Positions 1 through 5,221 of a stretch of 14,688 nt of DNA are shown here, piece after piece; the stretch's first letter is position 1, and every line of letters begins with the position of its first letter. The translations under genes were made by a program, and so were the position numbers. The notes beneath the pieces were generated by a model. It was given only the letters and a program-made list of their open reading frames with translations. It was not told the origin of the DNA and did not search any database. This DNA is from JAZGDL01 sp036477795 (lineage in GTDB: Bacteria; Planctomycetota; Phycisphaerae; UBA1845), in assembly GCA_036477795.1 (NCBI GenBank), contig JAZGDL010000561.1, positions 1 to 14,688 on the forward strand, read 5' to 3'.

Positions 1-296
1 GCGACGATCTCGATGGTCGGCAGATACCCCGTCACGCGGGCGCTGTGCCGGGTCGTCGCCATGACGGTGGACCGCCGGTGCCGGATGGTAATTTCACTGT
101 CCAGCGCTTCCTGCCGCTGGGGCAGAGGCTGAAAATGCACCAGGCCCTCGGAGCCGAACGAGCCAAAAACGGCATTCGCTGCGCCTCGGTAGACCGCGGC
201 ATAGGCGTCCCGCACCCCGGGCCACGGGGCTGCCAGCAGCCCGTAGAACACCACCATCCGAACGCAAAACCCAGCCGCCGGCTTCAGCGCGACCAT
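1..296 (-). CDS. Probable exosortase H partner membrane protein (partial, C-terminus beyond window)
   Basis: An open frame of 98 codons runs off the left window edge. Its ATG (296-294) overlaps the TGA stop of the exosortase gene by one base (TGATG), which implies translational coupling. The visible protein starts with a short basic stretch, then a hydrophobic segment at about residues 8-26 (FCVRMVVFYGLLAAPWPGV), followed by a polar, probably extracytoplasmic part containing VRDAYAAVYRGAANAVFGSFG and ending near TGYLPTIEI. An N-terminal membrane anchor followed by a soluble part is what I recall of membrane proteins encoded directly beside exosortase H genes. The family name rests on this context and shape rather than on a diagnostic motif. 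The function of such partners is unknown; a role in handling sorted proteins is inference. Confidence 0.6.
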   Translation of the reverse strand, partial: MVALKPAAGFCVRMVVFYGLLAAPWPGVRDAYAAVYRGAANAVFGSFGSEGLVHFQPLPQRQEALDSEITIRHRRSTVMATTRHSARVTGYLPTIEIV

Positions 297-955
297 CAAG
301 TATTCGCCGGTTCTTGTACGTACTTTCGCGTCGCCCACACCGCCCAGATCGCCCAGAAGGTGATGGCCAGCAGGATAAACACCGGCTGCCAGACATCGAC
401 GTGCATGATATTGAAAGCCTTGGGGAAGTGGATTCCGACGTAGAAGAGACTGACGATGCGTATCAGGTTGATGATCAGCAGCGACGAAACCCCGATCACC
501 AGGGCCGGCAGCTTGGACACCAGCGGCACCTGCATGGCCAGCACCCCCGCCGCGAACAGCACCGACGGATCAATCGCATCACACCCCTTTGCGATCGTTA
601 GCGAATACTCGGGGGAAGCGACCAATTCGCCGGTAGCCGTGGCCCGGTGTCCAAGCAACCGCAAGATGCCCGCGGAGGCATCAGCATTGACACGCAGGTA
701 CGCCGGAAAAAGCCTCTCGTGAAAGATCGCGGTGCTCACGACGGCGTAGTACAGCCCCATCATAACCGAAACGAGAACCACAAAGCGCAGCACCGGGCGC
801 TTTTCGAGGAACCACGAGGCCCCGGCGATCCGAAAGCCTCGCCCAGCTTCGCCCTTGCCCGCTGAAGGGCTCCCCGTCCCCTGGGGCCGCACAGACCGGC
901 CCCGGGGCGGGAGCGCCCTTGTTGACTGCTTCCGTTTCTTGCTCGATCGGCTCAC
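296..955 (-). CDS. xrtH: Exosortase H (IPTL-CTERM-specific sorting transpeptidase)
   Basis: A 219-residue polytopic membrane protein of the exosortase/archaeosortase family. The family triad is visible: Cys125 in AKGCDAID, Arg166 in NLIRIVSLFY and His185 in NIMHVDVWQP, each next to hydrophobic helices. Such enzymes recognise C-terminal tripartite signals (motif, helix, basic tail) and process proteins at the cytoplasmic membrane. Assignment to subtype H follows from two neighbouring genes ending in IPTL-CTERM tails. The start is GTG at 955-953 with no good Shine-Dalgarno site. An ATG at 962 lies in another frame. The first 55 or so residues are basic and Gly/Pro-rich, and their first 20 are encoded by a repeated DNA element also present at 2376-2452, so this extension may be acquired. 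The gene is coupled to its downstream neighbour by a one-base overlap. Confidence 0.88.
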   Translation of the reverse strand: MSRSSKKRKQSTRALPPRGRSVRPQGTGSPSAGKGEAGRGFRIAGASWFLEKRPVLRFVVLVSVMMGLYYAVVSTAIFHERLFPAYLRVNADASAGILRLLGHRATATGELVASPEYSLTIAKGCDAIDPSVLFAAGVLAMQVPLVSKLPALVIGVSSLLIINLIRIVSLFYVGIHFPKAFNIMHVDVWQPVFILLAITFWAIWAVWATRKYVQEPANT

Positions 956-1010
956 ACCGCATGCGATGTTACCGCAAATCCATCCTTCAGTTAAGGATCT
1001 GTCGATTCAT

Positions 1011-1090
1011 GCTGTAGCGCCACCCTTTATGCTGTAGCGCCACCCTTTATGCTGTAGCGCCACCCTTTATGCTGTAGCGCCACCCCTTGT
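1011..1090. repeat. 20-bp tandem repeat, three exact copies plus a degenerate fourth
   Basis: The unit gctgtagcgccaccctttat occurs exactly at 1011-1030, 1031-1050 and 1051-1070. A fourth copy (1071-1090) diverges in its last five bases. Each unit contains gtagcgccaccc, which is also the outer half of the palindrome at 1074-1136. The array therefore looks like repeated half-palindromes of a REP-like element. It lies between the first IPTL-CTERM gene and xrtH and contains no gene. Confidence 0.9.
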
Positions 1091-1136
1091 GGGTGGCGCA
1101 GAGCGAGGGTGCGCCACCCACAAGGGGTGGCGCTAC
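1074..1136. repeat. Perfect 27-bp inverted repeat (REP-like hairpin)
   Basis: The left arm 1074-1100 and right arm 1110-1136 are exact reverse complements across 27 bases, separated by a 9-base loop (gagcgaggg). No T-run follows on either strand, so it is not a standard intrinsic terminator, although such a stable hairpin could stabilise or separate transcripts between the substrate gene and xrtH. Confidence 0.9.
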
Positions 1137-1191
1137 ATTGTGGAGCCCCATGGGCGCCTAAATCGACAGCTCCTTAAGTGCAACCCGCGGC

Positions 1192-2124
1192 TCAGGCCGC
1201 CGCCGCCCGCCGGCTCCGCCGAATCACGATAGTCGCCACCGTGAACAGCAACAGCCCCATCACCATCATGCCCCATTCGGAGACCGTGGGGATGGCTTTG
1301 TCATGTTTGTCCCCCTGATGAAATAACTTCCCCCGACGCTCGGCAGGCACTATCGGTTCGTTTTGAGGATACGCATAGACACGCCCGGTCCAGGCTTTCA
1401 CGGGGATCCTGCCTAGCCCATTGTGTAAGTCTTGCACGAGCTGTCTCCCGTCGGCGTTGCCTGCCACCTCGCACCCGAACAGGGTGAGGGTCTTGATTTT
1501 CCCGGATAGCGCCAGAAACTGGTCGATGGGTTCGTTGAGAGCCGCCGTGTTCTTGAACATCTTAGTTTCCCCGACCTTTATGTAACCGGGAGCCGAGTGC
1601 CCAAATATGGCGACGTCAATCCCGCCTGCGGGCGACCCCTTGGCTGTAAAGTCCGCGTTTATGGCGATGATCGCCTCCTTTATGTCATTAACGCCCTTGA
1701 TCTTGTCCTTCGCAAGCCCTTTCTTTAAGAGCGTATCGCGGACTCCCTCTTGAAAGCGGTTTATTTTATCCGTCTTTCCGGAGCAGATCTTCGACGGTCC
1801 AGGTCCGTCGTCTAAGCACGTGCCGCCATCGGGGCAGTCGGCGTCGACGTTACAAATCTTGGGCCCCTGAACGATCGCGAGCTGAAGGGTAAAGTTCTGG
1901 GCCGGCTCCATGGCCTTACTGGCTATCGATTCGCTGCATTCGGCGTCACAGGAATCCGCGTCACAAGCGGAGTAACACCCGGCGTTGTCCAATCCTTTGT
2001 TACAAAGGAGCGGCTGGCCCTGGCTCTGTGCGGCTGGATACGCCACGGCGAGCAACGCTCCCAAACAGATTGTGGACGTCCAGTAATTCTTCCCTCTATC
2101 GGGTTGACTTGATCGAAACATCAT
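1192..2124 (-). CDS. IPTL-CTERM secreted protein with caspase-like His/Cys motifs
   Basis: A 310-residue exported protein. The start is ATG 2124-2122, chosen for the strong AAAGGAGGT site six bases upstream; longer frames lack this. A signal peptide covers about residues 1-36 (hydrophobic TICLGALLAVAYPAA). Residues 41-115 are Cys-rich, including CNVDADCPDGGTC. Residues 165-255 hold DVAIFGHSAPGYIKVGE (His176) and TLTLFGCEVAGNADG (Cys218), followed by KAWTGRVYAYP. This resembles the His...Cys layout of caspase-fold (clan CD) and DUF4347-type domains, so a surface peptidase-like or binding domain is possible but unproven. The C-terminus is a complete sorting signal: IPTVSEWG at 278-285, a hydrophobic helix to about residue 301, then RRSRR. 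It is the expected substrate of the XrtH encoded downstream. Confidence 0.85.
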   Translation of the reverse strand: MMFRSSQPDRGKNYWTSTICLGALLAVAYPAAQSQGQPLLCNKGLDNAGCYSACDADSCDAECSESIASKAMEPAQNFTLQLAIVQGPKICNVDADCPDGGTCLDDGPGPSKICSGKTDKINRFQEGVRDTLLKKGLAKDKIKGVNDIKEAIIAINADFTAKGSPAGGIDVAIFGHSAPGYIKVGETKMFKNTAALNEPIDQFLALSGKIKTLTLFGCEVAGNADGRQLVQDLHNGLGRIPVKAWTGRVYAYPQNEPIVPAERRGKLFHQGDKHDKAIPTVSEWGMMVMGLLLFTVATIVIRRSRRAAAA

Positions 2125-2130
2125 TAACGT

Positions 2131-2139
2131 ACCTCCTTT
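2131..2139 (-). promoter_or_regulatory. Strong ribosome binding site for the first IPTL-CTERM gene
   Basis: On the minus strand the sequence reads AAAGGAGGT, then six bases, then a double ATG (2124-2122 and 2121-2119). It fixes the start and rules out the longer in-frame extension up to 2175. Confidence 0.85.
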
Positions 2140-2192
2140 GTCGAACAGTTCCTGTTCGCTGCACCTTTGACACATATCCTGGGGAAATAGCC

Positions 2193-2390
2193 TTGTAGGG
2201 TCCGCCGTGCGGACCGTTCTTTCGTGAAACTCCGACTCCCATTTGGGGCATCCGAGTCGCAGCAGGTGGCGCCGCTATGGCTGCCCCTGCGATATTCCTG
2301 AGTACTTGTGAACCGCGTGGCAAGCCGCGTAGCGCATCAGCCCGCCCCGTGCCGGTTCATGGGGACAACCGGCATCGGGGCGGGAGCGCG
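2193..2390. repeat. Leader repeat, copy A (upstream of the 1192-2124 gene)
   Basis: About 198 bp that aligns along its length with 3257-3450, with many scattered substitutions and small indels; I estimate roughly 80% identity by eye. Each copy starts with a REP-like palindrome (gtagggtccgccgtgcgg at 2195, stem ggtccgc/gcggacc), passes through a shared cttgt...gtagcgca stretch, and ends with ggttcatggggacaacc. Each copy lies 5' of an IPTL-CTERM gene, so it may carry a shared promoter or leader for the sorted proteins. No clear -35/-10 pair was identified. Confidence 0.85.
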
Positions 2391-2428
2391 CTTATCGACT
2401 GCTTCCGTTTCTTGCTTGACCGGCTCAC
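2357..2428 (-). pseudogene. Remnant of the 5' end of xrtH
   Basis: A GTG-started frame of 23 codons reads MSRSSKKRKQSISALPPRC then RLSP and a stop. Its first 19 residues match the start of XrtH (MSRSSKKRKQSTRALPPRG) with only four differences, and several base changes are synonymous. The rest of xrtH is missing. The surrounding 2376-2452 matches 903-978 closely at the DNA level, with one extra base. It could instead be a tiny functional peptide gene, but a left-over from a tandem duplication is simpler. Confidence 0.75.
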
Positions 2429-2452
2429 ACCTGCATGCGATGCTGCCGCAAA
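2376..2452. repeat. Direct repeat of the xrtH 5' region (partner copy at 903-978)
   Basis: The 77 bases here and the 76 bases at 903-978 share most positions, from cggggcgggagcgc through ctgcttccgtttcttgct to gcatgcgatg and ccgcaaa. The copy at 903-978 covers the first 18 codons of xrtH and its upstream sequence. Here the element joins the leader repeat (2193-2390) to the tail of the second IPTL-CTERM gene, marking a duplication junction. Confidence 0.85.
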
Positions 2453-2482
2453 CCTTTCCCCAAATTAAAGGGGAAGCGCGGG

Positions 2483-3163
2483 TCAGGCCGCCCGCCGGCC
2501 ACGCCGAATCACGATAGTCGCCACCGTAAACAGCAACAGCCCCATCACCATCATGCCCCATTCGGAAACGGTGGGAATTTGTTTTCCTCCTTTCCAGCCC
2601 TCGTCGGGGGTCGGGGGTTGCGATGGAACACCTGACGGCAACTCATCCTGCGTCCCCTGGTCTTCCGAGTGCTCGATGTCGATGGTCAACCGCGACGATA
2701 CCCCTGCGACCAGTTGCGCGTACGTTATCCTGAGGTTGTTAAATTGAGGTACGCCGGGATGCTCGACGCTGTTTCGGAATAGTAGTGCTCCCGCTGCCCC
2801 GGGCACCACGTTAAGGAATGCCCCGATCACAATATTTGGATTAGGCGCCGGTTCCCCGGCGTGTGGTGCCACGAGGTGTTGCCCCCACACGGCGATGTCG
2901 TTGTTGGCGCCCACCCCATCAATGGTCAACTGCGCGGCGACCACAAACCAATTCCCCGCTGGCGAGACCCCGCCAACCACCGCCGCCCCTAGAGCTGTGT
3001 CGTCAACGCGCCCTACGAAAACGAGTGCATTGTCTGCAGCTGCGGGATTGATCAGATCCGCTTCGGCCCGTGGGGCGTCACCCAACAGGGACACCGCGGC
3101 AATGACCGTGCAGCCAACAACTGTTGCTATTCTTGCTCTCTTATACGTGTCTGATTCAAACAT
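2483..3163 (-). CDS. IPTL-CTERM secreted protein of unknown function
   Basis: A 226-residue exported protein. The start is ATG 3163-3161, preceded by AGGAG seven bases upstream. The frame stays open to 3400, but that extension crosses a hairpin and repeat DNA and is rejected. A basic n-region (TYKRARIATVVG), hydrophobic core and APRAEA cleavage region form a signal peptide of about 36 residues. The core (37-175) is a small-residue-rich, probably beta-rich domain that I do not recognise, with GNWFVVAAQLTIDG and NNDIAVWGQH. A Pro/Ser linker (178-190, SGVPSQPPTPDEG) precedes the sorting tail: IPTVSEWG at 196-203, a helix to about 219, then RRGRR. The tail is almost identical to that of the 1192-2124 protein, including at DNA level with mostly synonymous differences, while the cores are unrelated. 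Confidence 0.8.
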   Translation of the reverse strand: MFESDTYKRARIATVVGCTVIAAVSLLGDAPRAEADLINPAAADNALVFVGRVDDTALGAAVVGGVSPAGNWFVVAAQLTIDGVGANNDIAVWGQHLVAPHAGEPAPNPNIVIGAFLNVVPGAAGALLFRNSVEHPGVPQFNNLRITYAQLVAGVSSRLTIDIEHSEDQGTQDELPSGVPSQPPTPDEGWKGGKQIPTVSEWGMMVMGLLLFTVATIVIRRGRRAA

Positions 3164-3193
3164 CAATTGCCTCCTGTGAAAAAATTGGCTCAG

Positions 3194-3210
3194 GGTGGGC
3201 TCTGCCCACC
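3194..3210. repeat. Short hairpin in the leader of the second IPTL-CTERM gene
   Basis: ggtgggc (3194-3200) pairs with gcccacc (3204-3210) across a 3-base loop. On the minus strand it lies about 19 bases before the AGGAG site and is followed after nine bases by six T residues. The gap is too long for a canonical terminator. The hairpin could be a REP unit or could affect translation. Confidence 0.6.
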
Positions 3211-3256
3211 ACATTTCATTCTCCAGAAACCGCAACGATTCCGGAGCTTTCCAGTC

Positions 3257-3450
3257 TTGTAGGGTCCGCCGTGCGGACCGTTCTTTCGTGAGACTCTGAC
3301 TCCCATTTGGGACATCCGAGTTGCGGCAGGTGAGGCCGGTATAGCCGCTCCTGCGGTATTCCTGACTACTTGTAAACGTGTGGCAGGGCGCGTAGCGCAC
3401 CGTCCGCCCCGTCCCGGTTCATGGGGACAACCAGCATCGGGGGGGAGCGC
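3257..3450. repeat. Leader repeat, copy B (upstream of the 2483-3163 gene)
   Basis: Partner of 2193-2390. It begins with the same REP palindrome (gtagggtccgccgtgcgg at 3259) and ends in the same ggttcatggggacaacc module. Its far end overlaps the last codons of the Lnt-like gene, whose C-terminal ALPPRCWLSP-like ending (read here as RAPPRCWLSP) matches ALPPRCRLSP of the xrtH remnant in copy A. The repeat therefore cuts into the 3' end of the neighbouring gene. Confidence 0.85.
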
Positions 3451-4132
3451 GGGGTTGCGAGGGGCGAAGGGCAAAACGCCCAAAGCTCCTCGAGGTCTGC
3501 GGTGCGAGACACCGTTGACTTTGATCCGATTGGATTCGCAGTCCCTGTCTGGAAGCGCTGATGCGCACGTGATCTATGGCGGAGACTAACGAGGCGTTGA
3601 CAAGGGCGATGACAAAGGCCGCCAGGAAATAGCCGAGCAGCTTGCCCACCACGGCGAAGACCGGCCCTCCGGCTTGCGTGCCGGCCAGCAGGCCGTGGCG
3701 CAGGCCAAGCGGTTGCAGGGCGAACTCCACGCCGATCCAGCCGAAGGCCACCACCACCGCGCTATACCCGATCCAGCGAGTGACCAGCCCAGCCGCCAAC
3801 GCGTAGAGCCCCGGTACCGCAGTCAAGAGCAGCAGCGACGCAACCGACGGCGAAACCCCAGTTGGGAATCCGGCAACCGCGAATACGAAAAGGGACAGGC
3901 CCCACAGCCCACCTGCCAGCAACGCCTGAAGCGGCGGCAAGAATCGGATGGCAAGAAAGAGCGGAAGCAAGCTGACCCAGGACAGCCACGCCAGGGCAGG
4001 CCAAGCCATGGCGGCAGACATGCACCCTCCGCTACCGACCAAGCCCAGTGCAAGCAACGCGCCTCTTGCGTTGACGCATCGCCCAACACATTCTGACCTG
4101 CTGGTGGATTGGCCCGGTGCCGGTCCCGACAC
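3419..4132 (-). CDS. Membrane protein resembling the N-terminal domain of apolipoprotein N-acyltransferase
   Basis: A 237-residue, strongly hydrophobic protein. The start is GTG 4132-4130 with GGAGG eight bases upstream. Residues 24-190 contain five or six membrane segments, beginning GALLALGLVGSGG, then AWPALAWLSWVSLLPLFLAI, which resembles the Lnt pattern of a first helix followed by Leu-Ala-Trp...Leu-Pro-Leu. FGWIGVEFALQPLG and GYFLAAFVIALVNASLV follow. The nitrilase-type catalytic domain of true Lnt is absent, so acyltransferase activity is not expected. The last 45 residues are polar, basic and low in conservation signals, and the final ten lie within a DNA repeat (3257-3450), so the native C-terminus may have been replaced. 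It precedes the IPTL-CTERM genes on the same strand and might share their role. Another small polytopic family cannot be excluded. Confidence 0.6.
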   Translation of the reverse strand: MSGPAPGQSTSRSECVGRCVNARGALLALGLVGSGGCMSAAMAWPALAWLSWVSLLPLFLAIRFLPPLQALLAGGLWGLSLFVFAVAGFPTGVSPSVASLLLLTAVPGLYALAAGLVTRWIGYSAVVVAFGWIGVEFALQPLGLRHGLLAGTQAGGPVFAVVGKLLGYFLAAFVIALVNASLVSAIDHVRISASRQGLRIQSDQSQRCLAPQTSRSFGRFALRPSQPRAPPRCWLSP

Positions 4133-4243
4133 TTCATTCGCCTCCGCAAGGGCATCAGTGAGATGTGATCACCTCTCCTCCGGGGAACTCGGTGTGCGAC
4201 GCCTTTCCCCGCCTGTGCCCGTCCGGGTTTTCTCAGATCAGGT

Positions 4244-4272
4244 ACATTAGCACCAGCCGGACTCAATTGCAA
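4244..4272 (-). promoter_or_regulatory. Candidate sigma70-type promoter for the Lnt-like gene
   Basis: On the minus strand TTGCAA and TAATGT are separated by 17 bases, about 110 bases before the GTG start at 4132. Both hexamers deviate from consensus, so this is only a candidate. Confidence 0.25.
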
Positions 4273-4299
4273 GAGAAAACAGAGGGGAGGCAAAGATCT

Positions 4300-4957
4300 C
4301 ACATTCATGAAGCCGGGCGAACTGCTAACGTCATACGTACGCGATGCTTACAACTTGCGTGGGAGGTTCGCACCCGGGGGCGTCTCGTCGGGGGATAGCC
4401 AGTTACCCCTGAGCGTTCCTGTCCCGCCATGCGCGCACCGTCGGTCCTGACGCGACGCCGCCAGCGGGTTGATTCTGCACCACCTGGAGGTACGGGCAGT
4501 GACCGGACGTCTGCCGCCCGCCGACGAACCAGCTCTTGATGCTGCGCAATGGCAATCCCGCCCATGGCTGACGCCAGCCCCCGACTCCAAACGAAACGGT
4601 CGCTTGTCCCGCGGTTCTCTGTCAATCCGCCGTGACTCAAGTCCCGTGCCGAGCAGCATTGGGGTCACCCATCCTCTGCGTCGCGAGACAACGCTTCGTT
4701 GCGAAGCACAAGCTCCCCGCGACGCGAGGGGCGAGGAACCACCTGGTTCGGACGAAACATCTGTTCGCCTTGGGCGAAGGACGGGGCGCCCGCCCAAAGC
4801 GTCGCGCACGCTTTGCGGCCTTGCCCCACGCGGTTGGCTTGAAAAGGTTGTTCGCGACGTTACACTATCACGCCGTCTGGGAGAGAGAAGTTGGAGCGTT
4901 GGCGCTGTGACCGATGACTACTCGGCGCGGGACATCTTGAACATCGGAGTCCGGTGG
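4300..4957. other. Intergenic region, no gene recognised
   Basis: Open frames exist on both strands because of the high GC content, but their translations are Arg/Pro/Gly-rich, lack domain motifs and have no convincing start sites. Small palindromes are present: gcttcg/cgaagc near 4692-4706 and aaagcgt/acgcttt near 4796-4814. It may be decayed DNA, but I cannot name a source. Confidence 0.5.
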
Positions 4958-4978
4958 CCCACCTCCTTTGGAGGTGGG
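4958..4978. repeat. REP-like hairpin 1 of the island before the cytochrome gene
   Basis: cccacctcc (4958-4966) and ggaggtggg (4970-4978) form a perfect 9-bp stem with a ttt loop. Confidence 0.8.
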
Positions 4979-5027
4979 GGAGCCGATGATCGTCGGGCGG
5001 TTCGCCTGAGCGTATATCATCGCGTCC

Positions 5028-5048
5028 CCCATGTCCATAGGACATGGG
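5028..5048. repeat. REP-like hairpin 2 of the island
   Basis: cccatgtcc (5028-5036) and ggacatggg (5040-5048) form a perfect 9-bp stem with an ata loop. Flanking GGCCC/GGGCC stretches link it in style to hairpin 1. Confidence 0.8.
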
Positions 5049-5078
5049 CCACCCCCCCCGTGCGTTGTCAGCCGGGAG

Positions 5079-5100
5079 CACTGGCAGCAAGCTGCCAGTG
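5079..5100. repeat. REP-like palindrome 3 of the island
   Basis: cactggcagc (5079-5088) and gctgccagtg (5091-5100) are exact reverse complements separated by two bases. Confidence 0.8.
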
Positions 5101-5123
5101 GCACCGGAAACATTTGGAGACGC

Positions 5124-5197
5124 GTAGGATCCGCCTTGCGGACCACGAATGCGAGACTGGCGGGCGGCCGCGCGGTGATCCGCACGGCGGACCCTAC
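5124..5197. repeat. 20-bp imperfect inverted repeat, same REP family as the leader repeats
   Basis: The left arm 5124-5143 and right arm 5178-5197 match at 17 of 20 positions when one is reverse-complemented. The right arm contains the reverse complement of the gtagggtccgccgtgcgg motif found at 2195 and 3259, so one REP family occurs at three places in the window. It ends 24 bases before the chosen cytochrome start. Confidence 0.85.
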
Positions 5198-5221
5198 ACC
5201 TTCCGCCCACTGCGCGCTGTA

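Noticed and set aside
1011..1090. Tandem repeats as a CRISPR array
   Set aside because: Units are directly adjacent with no spacers, and no cas genes are nearby.
3164..3400. Longer start for the second IPTL-CTERM protein
   Set aside because: It crosses a hairpin and the leader repeat, while ATG 3163 has a good ribosome site and a proper signal peptide.
3823..4308. Alternative minus-strand frame over the Lnt-like gene
   Set aside because: Its translation is Cys/Arg-rich without a domain pattern, whereas the other frame gives consistent membrane helices and a good ribosome site.
4469..5221. Long in-frame extension upstream of the nine-haem cytochrome
   Set aside because: The translation is Arg/Pro-rich, crosses four palindromes, lacks domain motifs and would bury the signal peptide inside the protein.
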